DNA from: an uncultured SAR116 cluster alpha proteobacterium
Lineage (GTDB): Bacteria > Pseudomonadota > Alphaproteobacteria > Puniceispirillales > Marisalimonadaceae
DNA: 64,000 bases
Reading direction: 5' to 3'
Assembly (NCBI GenBank): GCA_902622875.1
Contig: CACNRW010000003.1
Coordinates: forward strand, 1 to 64,000
The position numbers were made by a program, and so were the translations under genes. This document shows, one piece after another, positions 8,399-17,624 of this stretch (within the stretch, counting starts at the first letter, position 1; each line of letters opens with the position of its first letter). The notes beneath the pieces were generated by a model. That model did not search any database. It saw nothing but the letters and a program-made list of their open reading frames with translations, and was not told where the DNA came from.

Positions 8399-9088
8399 AT
8401 GAATAATTCACAGTTTATAAATTTTACAAATAATTATGATAATTGGATTTTTGACCTTGATAATACTATTTATGATTTTAAGTTAGGATTGTTCAGACGA
8501 ATTTCACAAAGGATGACAATTTATATAAAAGAATTTTTTAATCTAAACCATGCTGATGCACTCAACTTACAAAAAAATATGTATAAAAAGTATGGTTTGA
8601 CTTTAAGGGGTTTAATTATAGAAAAAAAAATGGATCCAGAACCATTTCTAGAATTTGTTCATGATGTAGATTTTGATGATTTAAAAAAAGATCACGAATT
8701 AAAGAGATTGCTAAGTAAAATTAATGGTCAAAAGATCATCTATACCAATGCATCATTCAATCATGCTAAGAATATATTGACTTCAATGGGTATATTTGAA
8801 GAATTTAAAATTATTTTTGATATAAAAGATTCTAATTATATAGCAAAACCAGATCACAAGTCTTACGTAATGATGAAAGAAAAACTTGGATTAAATGACA
8901 AAAATATAAATAAAAGTATTTTTTTTGAAGATACCCCAAAAAATTTAAAACCTGCTAGTGAACTAGGTATGATTACAGTTTGGATAGAAAATGATTTCAA
9001 TAGAGAAGAGGCGAACATTTTAAAGGAATATATCAATTTCACTGGATCAGATATAAAATCTATCCTAAGTAATATGCTAGATTCTTAA
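8399..9088 (+). CDS. HAD-family pyrimidine 5'-nucleotidase-like phosphatase
   Basis: 229-aa haloacid-dehalogenase-fold phosphatase. Motif I is WIFDLDNTIYD (nucleophile and acid Asp of DxDxT), motif II is IIYTNAS, and motif III/IV is KPDHKSY followed by FFEDTPKNL. It matches the pyrimidine 5'-nucleotidase (Ppp1/SDT1-like) group often found between argB and dapD in alphaproteobacteria. It would dephosphorylate UMP/CMP-like substrates; the exact substrate is inferred. It starts 4 bp after argB, so translation is probably coupled. Confidence 0.85.
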   Translation: MNNSQFINFTNNYDNWIFDLDNTIYDFKLGLFRRISQRMTIYIKEFFNLNHADALNLQKNMYKKYGLTLRGLIIEKKMDPEPFLEFVHDVDFDDLKKDHELKRLLSKINGQKIIYTNASFNHAKNILTSMGIFEEFKIIFDIKDSNYIAKPDHKSYVMMKEKLGLNDKNINKSIFFEDTPKNLKPASELGMITVWIENDFNREEANILKEYINFTGSDIKSILSNMLDS

Positions 9089-9126
9089 AACTAAAAGCTA
9101 TTTAATCTTAAATTGAGGGACAAGTG

Positions 9127-9987
9127 ATGAACATTGAAAAAATAAAATCAGTAATTGATAGAGTATTTGACAATAATGAGGATGTAAATCCAAAGACATC
9201 TGGAGAAATTAGAGATTCTATTGAAACAGCTTTGGATTGTTTAGATAAAGGTGAGTTAAGAGTAGCTGAACCACTTGGTAATAGTAAATGGCAAGTTAAT
9301 CAGTGGCTTAAGAAGGCTGTTTTATTATCTTTTAAAATAAATGATATGAATGTAATTTCAGGTGGTCCTCAAAGTCTTAATAGAGGCCCAACAAATTGGT
9401 GGGATAAAGTACCTTCTAAATTTTCTGGATGGAATAAAGAAGAATTTAAACAAGCAGGTTTTCGTGCAGTACCAGGAAGTGTTGTAAGACATTCTGCTTA
9501 CATCGCACCCAGTGTTGTATTAATGCCTTCTTTTGTAAACATAGGTGCTTATGTAGATACTGGGAGTATGATTGATACTTGGGCAACTGTTGGGTCTTGT
9601 GCACAAATAGGTAAAAATGTTCATATATCAGGTGGCGCTGGTATTGGTGGTGTATTGGAGCCTATTCAAGCAGGACCAGTCATAATTGAAGATGAATGTT
9701 TTGTGGGTGCAAGATCTGAAGTTGCAGAGGGTGTTGTAATTGAAACTGGCGCAGTTTTATCAATGGGAGTGTTTATTGGAGCTTCAACAAAAGTTGTTGA
9801 TAGGAATACAGGAGAAGTTTTTGTTGGAAGAGTACCAGCATATTCTGTTGTAGTCCCAGGTACGCTCCCAGGAAAATCTTTGTCAGATGGTTCACAAGGG
9901 CCAAGCTTGTATTGTGCTGTTATAGTCAAAAAAGTGGATGCGAAGACACGTTTAAAAACATCTGTTAATGAATTGTTAAGGGATTAG
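9127..9987 (+). CDS. dapD: 2,3,4,5-tetrahydropyridine-2,6-dicarboxylate N-succinyltransferase
   Basis: 286-aa hexapeptide-repeat succinyltransferase of lysine/meso-diaminopimelate synthesis, using succinyl-CoA. It has an N-terminal helical domain, then PRNNLD-region equivalents and the left-handed beta-helix repeats ([31 protein letters not shown]) and the C-terminal [11 protein letters not shown] segment. A GTG at 9124 precedes the ATG at 9127; GAGGGA upstream fits the ATG. dapE follows 12 bp later, the next step after the transaminase. Confidence 0.96.
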   Translation: MNIEKIKSVIDRVFDNNEDVNPKTSGEIRDSIETALDCLDKGELRVAEPLGNSKWQVNQWLKKAVLLSFKINDMNVISGGPQSLNRGPTNWWDKVPSKFSGWNKEEFKQAGFRAVPGSVVRHSAYIAPSVVLMPSFVNIGAYVDTGSMIDTWATVGSCAQIGKNVHISGGAGIGGVLEPIQAGPVIIEDECFVGARSEVAEGVVIETGAVLSMGVFIGASTKVVDRNTGEVFVGRVPAYSVVVPGTLPGKSLSDGSQGPSLYCAVIVKKVDAKTRLKTSVNELLRD

Positions 9988-9999
9988 ATATGGATTTTT

Positions 10000-11166
10000 A
10001 TGTCTAATATAATAAATCCTGTAGAATTAACGTCTGAGTTAATTAAATGTAAAAGTATTACTCCAAAATCTGCTGGATCCATTGATCTTATAATTTCTTT
10101 TTTAGAACCTTTGGGATTTAGTTGTAAAAAAGTTGATTTTGGAGAAGGTACTGAAAAAGTTGAAAATTTATATGCAAGATTTGGTAATTCAGAGCCTAAT
10201 ATTTGTTTTGGTGGACATGTAGATGTGGTTCCAACAGGAGCTATTGAGAACTGGTCTATAAACCCTTTTGGTGGGGAAGTTAAAAAAGGTAAAATATGGG
10301 GTAGGGGTGCTGCTGATATGAAATCTGGAATAGCAGCATTTATAGCTGCTGTTTCAGAGTTTTTAGAAATCAATAAAGATTTTAATGATATGGGAAGCAT
10401 TTCTCTTATCATTACAAGTGATGAAGAAGGGAAAGCAATAAACGGAACAAAAAAAGTAGTTGATTGGCTAATAAATAAAGGAGAATCTATATCAGGATGC
10501 ATCGTTGGAGAACCTACTAACGTTAACAAAATGGGTGACACAGTAAAAATTGGAAGGAGAGGAAGTTATACTGGCTCTTTAGTTGTTAGAGGTATTCAAG
10601 GGCATGTTGGATATCCACATTTAGCAGAAAACCCAATAAATTCATTATTAAAAATGTTACAACCTTTATCAAAAATCTATTTAGACGATGGGACTAAAGA
10701 ATTTCAACCTAGCTCAGCGATGATTACTAGCATTGATGTAAATAATGATGCCAGCAATGTCATTCCAGGAGAAGTTAAAGCCAAATTTAATATAAGGTTT
10801 AACACTTTGCACTCTATTGATACACTCACCGCAATGTTAAAAAAACATTTTGATGCTATTACACCAAAATATGAATTTGAATTTTTTTGTAATGCTGAAC
10901 CATTTCTTACGAGTGATGAATTACTCCGATCAACACTTCAAAAGGCAATTGAAAAAGTTGTAAAACTTAATCCTCAAAACTCCACCTCAGGAGGCACTTC
11001 CGACGCTAGATTTATTACTAAAATATGTCCAGTGATTGAGTTTGGCCTAGTTGGGAAAACAATGCATAAGGTAGATGAAAATGTTGAGGTAAATGACATT
11101 ATAAAACTAACAAATATTTATAATACATTCCTATATAATTATTTTGGAGTAAAAAAAATTGATTAA
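10000..11166 (+). CDS. dapE: Succinyl-diaminopimelate desuccinylase
   Basis: 388-aa M20-family zinc amidohydrolase that removes succinate from N-succinyl-LL-diaminopimelate. Metal and catalytic motifs: CFGGHVDVVPTG, WGRGAADMKSG, TSDEEGKA and CIVGEPT; dimerisation domain at ~185-290; a C-terminal STSGGTSDARF segment with the last metal-binding His (KTMHKVDE). It forms an operon with dapD and overlaps the following membrane protein gene. Confidence 0.96.
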   Translation: MSNIINPVELTSELIKCKSITPKSAGSIDLIISFLEPLGFSCKKVDFGEGTEKVENLYARFGNSEPNICFGGHVDVVPTGAIENWSINPFGGEVKKGKIWGRGAADMKSGIAAFIAAVSEFLEINKDFNDMGSISLIITSDEEGKAINGTKKVVDWLINKGESISGCIVGEPTNVNKMGDTVKIGRRGSYTGSLVVRGIQGHVGYPHLAENPINSLLKMLQPLSKIYLDDGTKEFQPSSAMITSIDVNNDASNVIPGEVKAKFNIRFNTLHSIDTLTAMLKKHFDAITPKYEFEFFCNAEPFLTSDELLRSTLQKAIEKVVKLNPQNSTSGGTSDARFITKICPVIEFGLVGKTMHKVDENVEVNDIIKLTNIYNTFLYNYFGVKKID

Positions 11167-11740
11167 TTCACCTCCTAGTCCTTTTGTTGTAAAAGATGGT
11201 TTTGTATCTGCTTTTAAATTCATGTCAAAGAAAGACAACGTAAGCAATGTTTTTAAATTAAATAATAATGGTTTTTGGGATAGTTGTTGGATTGTTTTTT
11301 TTGTTAATGCAGTTGTTTCTACACTTGCTTCATACGGTATTAAAACTAATCTTGATGGAGATGTTCAAAGTGGAATATTGCCAAGATTACTTTTAATTAC
11401 AGTCATAGATATTTGTTTATTCTCAATAATAGTAAATACAATTTTTGAAAAAATTGGTAAAGGTGAATTCTTTTATAAATTTATTATTCCTTTTAACTGG
11501 ATACAGTCTTTTCAAGCAATTTTAATGCTATCATTTGCTGTTTTAGGATTAATCTTACCGCCATCAATCTTTGTTTTTTTTGGGATTAGTGTTGTAATAT
11601 GGGTAACTTTCTCTCTCTGGAGGATTGGCAAAGAAGAGGTTGGTTTATCAGGATGGGGAGCAACAGGAATGATTTTTTTATCAGTTGTTATTGAAGCAAG
11701 TTTAGGTATGTTTTCTAGATCATTATCAATGACTATGTAA
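11159..11740 (+). CDS. Yip1-like multi-pass membrane protein of unknown function
   Basis: 193-aa hydrophobic protein with about five predicted TM segments (around residues 42-62, 78-98, 105-130, 132-150 and 165-185). The arrangement resembles Yip1-domain membrane proteins, but no catalytic motif is seen. It starts with TTG at 11159, overlapping dapE by 8 bp, so it is likely translationally coupled to dapE. It converges on truA with only a 3-bp gap. The family assignment is tentative. Confidence 0.6.
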   Translation: MINSPPSPFVVKDGFVSAFKFMSKKDNVSNVFKLNNNGFWDSCWIVFFVNAVVSTLASYGIKTNLDGDVQSGILPRLLLITVIDICLFSIIVNTIFEKIGKGEFFYKFIIPFNWIQSFQAILMLSFAVLGLILPPSIFVFFGISVVIWVTFSLWRIGKEEVGLSGWGATGMIFLSVVIEASLGMFSRSLSMTM

Positions 11741-11743
11741 AAG

Positions 11744-12580
11744 CTAATCATATTGTTGGTTGTCATATATAATTGGCCACTTATCATTCAGTAAGTTTTC
11801 AGGATACTTTACTTTTTCTAAATAAAGACCATCTGCTGGTGCAGTAGGACCTGCTAAATTTCTATTTTTACCCTTAAGAATATTCAAAATTTTATCCGGG
11901 TTCCATGTACCGTCTCCAACTTTAACTATAGTCCCAGCAATTATTCTTACCTGACTATGCAAAAAACTTTTGGCAGAAACTTTCATTATTACTTCTTCAT
12001 TCTCCCTAGAAAAGGAAATTTTATCTATAGTTCTTATAGGTGATTTAGCTTGACATTTTATTGTTCTAAAACTTGTGAAATCGTGCTTTCCAATTAAATG
12101 CCTAACACCTTCTTGCATTAAACGGATATTTAATTTTTTTCTAAAATGCCACACTTTCCCTTTTTCAATGCCAGGAGGGGCTGCTCTGCATAAAATTCTG
12201 TATTTGTAAAAACGTTCAATTGCGCTAAATCTAGCATTAAATTCTGGTTTAACAGGTTTAGCGGAAATAACTCTTATATTAGTATCTCTTAACAAAGAGT
12301 TGAAGGCAGAGATAATATAAAAAGGATGCCTTGATGTTAATCTATGCGATTTTGGTAAATTTATATGAGCAATTTGACCAATGGCATGTACCCCAGCATC
12401 GGTGCGGCCGGAACCTTGAATCTCAAGATCTTGATTGAAAATATTTTTTGCTGCTTCTTCAAGACTGCTTTGTACGGATATACCTTCATTTTGTTTCTGC
12501 CACCCGACCAGATCGTTACCATTATACTCAATTAATAATGCATATCTTATGCAATTTTCACTTTCCAAATTTTTCACCAA
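11744..12580 (-). CDS. truA: tRNA pseudouridine(38-40) synthase TruA
   Basis: 278 aa. It isomerises U38-U40 in the anticodon stem-loop of many tRNAs. Motifs: LIEYNGNDLVGWQKQ, the catalytic Asp in GSGRTDAGVHAIGQ, and the C-terminal SFLHSQVRIIAGTIVKVG. Start is GTG at 12580, overlapping the fmt 3' end by 23 bp on the same strand. It forms the def-fmt-truA operon transcribed leftward. Confidence 0.96.
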   Translation of the reverse strand: MVKNLESENCIRYALLIEYNGNDLVGWQKQNEGISVQSSLEEAAKNIFNQDLEIQGSGRTDAGVHAIGQIAHINLPKSHRLTSRHPFYIISAFNSLLRDTNIRVISAKPVKPEFNARFSAIERFYKYRILCRAAPPGIEKGKVWHFRKKLNIRLMQEGVRHLIGKHDFTSFRTIKCQAKSPIRTIDKISFSRENEEVIMKVSAKSFLHSQVRIIAGTIVKVGDGTWNPDKILNILKGKNRNLAGPTAPADGLYLEKVKYPENLLNDKWPIIYDNQQYD

Positions 12581-13487
12581 TATTTATCTTTGTGCCATTT
12601 AAAAAATCATTCGCAGATATCATCTTTTTGCCTGGTTTTTGAAGAAGTTTTATTTCTAAAGCAGATTTATTCCCACAGGCTATAATAATTTTTTGGTTGG
12701 TATTAATTATAGTTCCTGGTTCAGAATTATGAACTATATCACTGAGATTTGTCTTTATAATTTTTATAATTTTATTTGAATATCTAGTAAAAGTTCCTGG
12801 AAAAGGATCAAATGCTCTAACTTTGTTAAATATTTCAATGGAGGTTAATTCCCAATCAATTTCAGCTTCATTTTTATGAATTTTGTTAGCATATTTAATA
12901 CCATCAAGTTTTTGATTTATCAGGGAAACAATCCCTTTTTCGTAATTTTTAATAGCTTGAACCAGCAATTTTGCAGTAGTTTCAGACAATTTATCGTGAA
13001 TTATTTTAGAAGTATCATGTTTTTTTATATTAATAATTTCAGATGATATTATTGGCCCTGTATCCATTCCTTTATCCATTAACATAATGCAAGTTCCTGT
13101 CTTATTATCACCAGCTTCTATAGCTCTTTGAATTGGGGCAGCCCCACGCCATCTAGGTAAAAGGCTAGCGTGGCCATTTATACATCCATATTTTGGAACT
13201 TTAAGATATTTTTCTGGAAGAAGTAATCCATATGCTACAACAACTACCATGTCAGGTTTAAGCAGATTAAATTCAGAAAATATATCTTCTTTTTTTAAAG
13301 TGATAGGAGTTACAACATTTAGATTTAATTCTCTAGCAGCAATCTCTACAGAAGATTTTTTTGATTTCATTCCCCTTCCGTTAGGACGGGCAGGTTGAGA
13401 AAAAACAGTCATGACATTGAAATTAGACGCAACTAATTTTAGACTTGGAACTGCAAAATCTGGTGTCCCCATAAATATTATATTCAA
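12558..13487 (-). CDS. fmt: Methionyl-tRNA formyltransferase
   Basis: 309 aa. It formylates initiator Met-tRNA using 10-formyl-THF. It starts MNIIFMGTPDFAVPSLK and has GCINGHASLLPRWRGAAPI, with the catalytic Asn and His, and DKGMDTGPI. The C-terminal OB-like domain (~205-309) is present. Its length is typical. It is downstream of def and overlaps truA, forming the initiator-methionine maturation operon. Confidence 0.96.
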   Translation of the reverse strand: MNIIFMGTPDFAVPSLKLVASNFNVMTVFSQPARPNGRGMKSKKSSVEIAARELNLNVVTPITLKKEDIFSEFNLLKPDMVVVVAYGLLLPEKYLKVPKYGCINGHASLLPRWRGAAPIQRAIEAGDNKTGTCIMLMDKGMDTGPIISSEIINIKKHDTSKIIHDKLSETTAKLLVQAIKNYEKGIVSLINQKLDGIKYANKIHKNEAEIDWELTSIEIFNKVRAFDPFPGTFTRYSNKIIKIIKTNLSDIVHNSEPGTIINTNQKIIIACGNKSALEIKLLQKPGKKMISANDFLNGTKINIGEKFGK

Positions 13488-13511
13488 TTATTCCTCATAT
13501 TTATAAACTTT

Positions 13512-14078
13512 TTAATTTTTTGCATATTCTTTAATAGCCTTTTTAAGAATTATTTCTCTTTTTAGTTTAGATATATGATCAATAAAAAGAATACCATTCA
13601 AATGGTCTATTTCATGTTGTATACAAGTTGCCAGCAAACCGTAGGCCTCAAGAGTTTTGTTTTTTTTATTTTCATCTGTATAGGTTACCTTTATAGATGA
13701 AGGCCTTTTAACATTTGCGTTGTATCCAGGTATAGATAAGCAACCTTCTTCTCTTTCCTTTAAATTTTTATCAAAAGAAATTATTTCTGGATTAATCATT
13801 TTTATTGGAAAAGGTTCAATTCTTTCATTTTTAATTTTCTTATTATATTCTTCTTCTGACATATCTTTAGGGTCAAAATTTGTTTTGCCACAATCCATTA
13901 CAATTAATCGTTTATCAATTGCTATCTGTGTGGCAGCAAGGCCTATTCCATTTGCGTTGTACATAGTCTCCAACATATCATCTAAAATGCTTATAATGTT
14001 CTTATCAATATCAATTACTGGTTTTGCCGTAATTTTTAAAAAAGGATCAGGTACTTTTATTATTTCCTTGATGCTCAT
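13512..14078 (-). CDS. def: Peptide deformylase
   Basis: 188-aa metalloprotease removing the N-formyl group from nascent proteins. The three signature motifs are present: GIGLAATQ (44-51), EEGCLSIPG with metal-ligand Cys113, and QHEIDHLNG with His155 and His159. Compared with E. coli it has a 15-20 residue insert around position 70-90 rich in charged residues. It is the first gene of def-fmt-truA and is divergent from rmuC. Confidence 0.95.
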   Translation of the reverse strand: MSIKEIIKVPDPFLKITAKPVIDIDKNIISILDDMLETMYNANGIGLAATQIAIDKRLIVMDCGKTNFDPKDMSEEEYNKKIKNERIEPFPIKMINPEIISFDKNLKEREEGCLSIPGYNANVKRPSSIKVTYTDENKKNKTLEAYGLLATCIQHEIDHLNGILFIDHISKLKREIILKKAIKEYAKN

Positions 14079-14165
14079 TTGTAAGATAACCTTTATAAAA
14101 ATTATTTTAAAGTAGTTAATTTATAATCAATTTGTAATATTATACTATTTACAATTGGAGTTAAA

Positions 14166-15212
14166 ATGGATTTCAAATATTTAATAATATTTATTATAAT
14201 TCTTATTACACTTTCAATTATAATTTTTTTTATATGTAAAACTTATTTTCAAAATAAAAAAAACGTTGATGATCAAACTATTTCCCCTAAAGATGAAATG
14301 AGACAAATATCTGAATTGAAAGGGGCAGTCTCTCAATTAAGCAGTACTATAGAAGAAAGATTAGGAAATTTTGGATCGACAATTGGTAATAGCTTAACCC
14401 AGCAAACACAAAATACACAAAAATCTTTGATGGAAATGCACGAAAGACTAGCCGTAATTGACAGAGCTCAAGAGAATATAAATTCTTTATCTAACCAAGT
14501 TAATGATTTGCAGAATATATTATCAAATAAACAATTAAGAGGTGCATTCGGTGAGGTTCAACTTGAAAATATAGTCAAAGATGCACTCCCACAAAACTCT
14601 TACCAATTCCAATATACGCTCATGTCAAATACTAGAGTTGACTGTATAGTTAAAATGCCAGAACCTCCTGGCCCTATTTGTATTGACTCTAAATTTCCAT
14701 TAGAAGATTATAAAAAATTTACCGGCTCTACAAACGACCAAGAAAAAAAAGATAATTTAAAGTTTTTTCACAATGCAGTTCAAAAACATATAAGGGATAT
14801 TTCTGAAAAATATATATTACCTGGTGAAACCGCAGATTCAGCTATTATGTTTTTACCAAGTGAATCTATTTATTCTGAAATAAATATTAGATTTCCTAAA
14901 TTAGTAAACGAAAGTAGAAATAAAAAAGTATATATGGCTGGTCCTGATAATTTAATGCTTCTTCTCCACACTGTTAGGGCAATTTTAAGAGACGCTACTA
15001 TGAGTCAAACAGCTGGAAAAATACAAGTTGAAGTTGATAAATTAGGTAATGATTTAAACTTATTGGCTGATAGAATATTTAAGTTAGATAAACATTTTGA
15101 CTTAGCAAGAAGAGATTTGGATGAAATAAAAATTTCACATAGGAAAATTGAAAATAGAGGGAACGTAATTACTTCAATCGATGTAAATGAAAAAAAGCAA
15201 TTAAGTGATTAA
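14166..15212 (+). CDS. rmuC: DNA recombination protein RmuC homolog
   Basis: 348 aa with an N-terminal TM segment (residues 4-24), a coiled-coil region (~45-130) and the RmuC domain, including GAFGEVQLENIVKD, CIDSKFPLEDYKKF, and AIMFLPSESIYSEI. RmuC limits inversions at short repeats; the domain is related to nuclease folds. A GGAG ribosome-binding site precedes the ATG. It is divergent from def and convergent with recR with a 1-bp gap. Confidence 0.92.
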   Translation: MDFKYLIIFIIILITLSIIIFFICKTYFQNKKNVDDQTISPKDEMRQISELKGAVSQLSSTIEERLGNFGSTIGNSLTQQTQNTQKSLMEMHERLAVIDRAQENINSLSNQVNDLQNILSNKQLRGAFGEVQLENIVKDALPQNSYQFQYTLMSNTRVDCIVKMPEPPGPICIDSKFPLEDYKKFTGSTNDQEKKDNLKFFHNAVQKHIRDISEKYILPGETADSAIMFLPSESIYSEINIRFPKLVNESRNKKVYMAGPDNLMLLLHTVRAILRDATMSQTAGKIQVEVDKLGNDLNLLADRIFKLDKHFDLARRDLDEIKISHRKIENRGNVITSIDVNEKKQLSD

Positions 15213-15213
15213 A

Positions 15214-15807
15214 TTATAATAGGTTTCTAGCTTTTAAAGCTTGTGCAATTGTTCCATCATCAAGAAAGTCCAATTCTCCTCCAACAGGTAAACCATGAGC
15301 GAGTCTTGTTATTTTTATATCTAATTTACCTAATCTTTCTGCAAGATAATGAGCTGTAGTTTGTCCATCAAGTGTAGCTGATATAGCAATAATTACTTCT
15401 GTAAACTTTTTACTCTCAAGTCTTTTTTCTAAAGAATCTATATTTAATTGATTAGGATTAATGCCATCTATAGCCGACAAAACTCCGCCTAGAATATGAT
15501 ATTTTCCATTATAAACGTTAGATCTTTCTAAAGCCCACAAATCTGCAACAGTTTCAACAACGCATAATAGTGTTTCATTTCTAGATGAATTTTTGCATAT
15601 TTGACAAATATCATTTTCATCTAAATTACCACATTCAACGCATTTTTTAATATTATTTGCAACATTATTCATATCTTCTATGAGAGGAAGAAGTAAAGTT
15701 TCTTTATCTTTAAGTAAATGTAGAACTACCCTTCTAGATGATCTAGGTCCTAAGCCAGGAAGCTTGGCTACTTTTTTTATTAATTTTTCAAGGACTTGTT
15801 CTGACAT
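15214..15807 (-). CDS. recR: Recombination protein RecR
   Basis: 197-aa zinc protein of the RecFOR pathway that helps load RecA on gapped DNA. It has LPGLGPRSSRRVVLHLL (helix-hairpin-helix), a C4 zinc finger (CVECGNLDENDICQIC), and a Toprim domain (LLCVVETVADLWALE to LPVGGELDFLD). It lies 21 bp downstream of dnaX. The small ybaB/ebfC gene that usually sits between dnaX and recR is not there. Confidence 0.96.
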   Translation of the reverse strand: MSEQVLEKLIKKVAKLPGLGPRSSRRVVLHLLKDKETLLLPLIEDMNNVANNIKKCVECGNLDENDICQICKNSSRNETLLCVVETVADLWALERSNVYNGKYHILGGVLSAIDGINPNQLNIDSLEKRLESKKFTEVIIAISATLDGQTTAHYLAERLGKLDIKITRLAHGLPVGGELDFLDDGTIAQALKARNLL

Positions 15808-15828
15808 CCGTACTTCCCAAGTATAACC

Positions 15829-17442
15829 TTAGTTAGAATTTTTATCTTCAATTGAAGTAATTTCAGCTTTAGGAAAATGTTTAAATACTTCTGCAAAATG
15901 AGGATTGGATTTTATTTGTTCTTTACTTCTATCTAATTCACTATTTTGTTTTTCTACAATTGTTTTTTCACCTTCTTCTTCAGATTGAGACACAAGCCAT
16001 TTAGTCTTCGTTATATTTTCAAGAGTGGAAGATAATTTTTTTAGTATTTCTGAGTCTGTATTATCCTTTAATCTTATCTTAATAGATCCTTCAGAATAGG
16101 AGATTAAATGCACATTATTTATAATTTGAGCGTGAAGTAATGCCTCTTTATGCACTAATAGTAGATTTAACACTTCTTCAAAAGTTTTTGGAACACCAAT
16201 ATTTTTTGTTTCTTCTTTCTCAGTACTTTCAAAAGGTTTAACCTCTTTCAAGTCATTTTCAATATTAGTATTATTGTTGTTAAAATTATCTTTAGTTTGA
16301 TTTGAAATTTTTTCCAAGAACTCACTAGGGTCTGGCATTAACGATCCATAACACAATTTAATGATTGCCATTGAGCCTGCTTGTTGTTCGTTTGGAGCAT
16401 ATCTTAATTCTTCCACACTCTTGATTAAAATTTGCCAAAATTTAACTATTTTGGGTAGACCATGCGACGAAATTTGAGAAATACTTAATTGTAAAGTTTC
16501 AGTAATATTTGGATCAAACTTAATGATATTTATTCTAGATGCTAAGTGACTAATTTCCAATAAATTTGATATAATTTGGACAGGTTGTATACCATTTTGA
16601 ATAATATCATCATAGACTTTAAGAGCTTCTTCACATTTATTAAGAAGACATAACTCAAACAATTCTAAGTTTTTTTCATAACCATTTAAACCTAGCATAC
16701 TCAATACAATCTCATCTTTAATATTATCTTGGCATAGCGATGCTGCTTGATCTAAAAGAGACAATGCGTCTCTAACAGAGCCTTCACTTGCTTTACATAT
16801 TTGATAAATTGAATCATTTTCATATGAAATATTTTCAGCTTTACAAATTCGGTTTAAATGATTTGTTAAAGTTTCTATATCAACTCTTTGAAGATCAAAT
16901 TTTTGACATCTAGATATTATAGTAGCAGGAATTTTTTTTATTTCTGTAGTTGCAAAAATAAATTTAACATTTTGTGGAGGTTCTTCTAAAGTTTTTAATA
17001 GAGCATTAAAAGCTGCATTAGACAACATATGTACTTCATCTATAATATAGACTTTGTATCTTGCGTTATTTGGTGAATACATAACGGAGTCAATTATTTC
17101 TCTGATACCATCGACCCCTGTTCTACTAGCAGCATCAACTTCAATAACGTCAAGAAAATTTCCATTATTTATTGATTTGCAGGGAGAACATTTATTACAT
17201 ATTTCGAAAGTTGGCTCTTTTTTATTCCCATCTGAGACACAGTTAAGAGCTTTAGCTATGATTCTTGCCGTAGTCGTTTTGCCAACACCTCTTATCCCTG
17301 TTAAAAGAAAAGCATGGGCTAATCTACCGCTATTAAGAGAATTATTAAAAGTTTTTACAAGGGTATCTTGGCCAATGAGTTCGCTAAAATCAATTGGACG
17401 ATACTTACGAGCTAAAACTCTGTAACTTTTTATTTCATTAAT
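15829..17442 (-). CDS. dnaX: DNA polymerase III subunit gamma/tau (non-ATG start)
   Basis: Clamp-loader ATPase of DNA polymerase III. The stretch from the first in-frame ATG (17082) encodes MYSPNNARYKVYIIDEVHML, the Walker B region, and so misses the essential N-terminus. Upstream the same frame stays open and encodes LARKYRP, DFSELIGQDTL, the Walker A GxxGxGKTT and a C4 zinc cluster, all conserved DnaX features. The frame ends at a stop at 17452-17454, and no ATG, GTG or TTG lies between it and 17082. ATT at 17442 (537 aa) or ATA at 17451 must serve as start, unless there is a sequence error. The C-terminal third is tau-like and less conserved. Confidence 0.9.
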   Translation of the reverse strand: MNEIKSYRVLARKYRPIDFSELIGQDTLVKTFNNSLNSGRLAHAFLLTGIRGVGKTTTARIIAKALNCVSDGNKKEPTFEICNKCSPCKSINNGNFLDVIEVDAASRTGVDGIREIIDSVMYSPNNARYKVYIIDEVHMLSNAAFNALLKTLEEPPQNVKFIFATTEIKKIPATIISRCQKFDLQRVDIETLTNHLNRICKAENISYENDSIYQICKASEGSVRDALSLLDQAASLCQDNIKDEIVLSMLGLNGYEKNLELFELCLLNKCEEALKVYDDIIQNGIQPVQIISNLLEISHLASRINIIKFDPNITETLQLSISQISSHGLPKIVKFWQILIKSVEELRYAPNEQQAGSMAIIKLCYGSLMPDPSEFLEKISNQTKDNFNNNNTNIENDLKEVKPFESTEKEETKNIGVPKTFEEVLNLLLVHKEALLHAQIINNVHLISYSEGSIKIRLKDNTDSEILKKLSSTLENITKTKWLVSQSEEEGEKTIVEKQNSELDRSKEQIKSNPHFAEVFKHFPKAEITSIEDKNSN

Positions 17443-17480
17443 ATTAGTTATTTAAAATCTCGTTTTTTAAACTTTCAAAC

Positions 17481-17569
17481 GAAGGGCCTCACAACCCGCT
17501 ATCATTGTTACGGCTGCTTCCTTTCGGACCTGACCGGATTGGCAAGAATTACGTCCGTGTGACCCTTCT
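17481..17569 (-). ncRNA. ffs: Signal recognition particle 4.5S RNA
   Basis: The minus strand contains the near-universal SRP apical stem: GGTCAGGTCCGAAAGGAAGC, then AGCC, with the GGAA tetraloop region that binds Ffh. Flanking arms (AAGGG...CACAC against TTGTGAGGCCCTT) pair to close the hairpin. Length is about 89 nt, typical for the small bacterial form; the ends are estimated from pairing. It sits between pheA and dnaX on the same strand, a common alphaproteobacterial location near dnaX. Confidence 0.93.
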
Positions 17570-17624
17570 TAAATATATATGTTATAAAACATAATAATAT
17601 GCAAGAAAATCTATGTTTCGAGGG

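Noticed and set aside
9984-10541. A 185-codon minus-strand frame opposite dapE
   Set aside because: It mirrors the dapE metal-binding region; long antisense frames are common opposite conserved AT-rich genes.
13720-14115. A 131-codon + strand frame opposite def
   Set aside because: It is antisense to clear peptide deformylase motifs and has no ribosome-binding site or recognisable domain.
17054-17425. A 123-codon open frame on the + strand opposite the 5' part of dnaX
   Set aside because: The opposite strand encodes conserved DnaX N-terminal motifs in the dnaX frame; the + frame resembles no protein and is a shadow.
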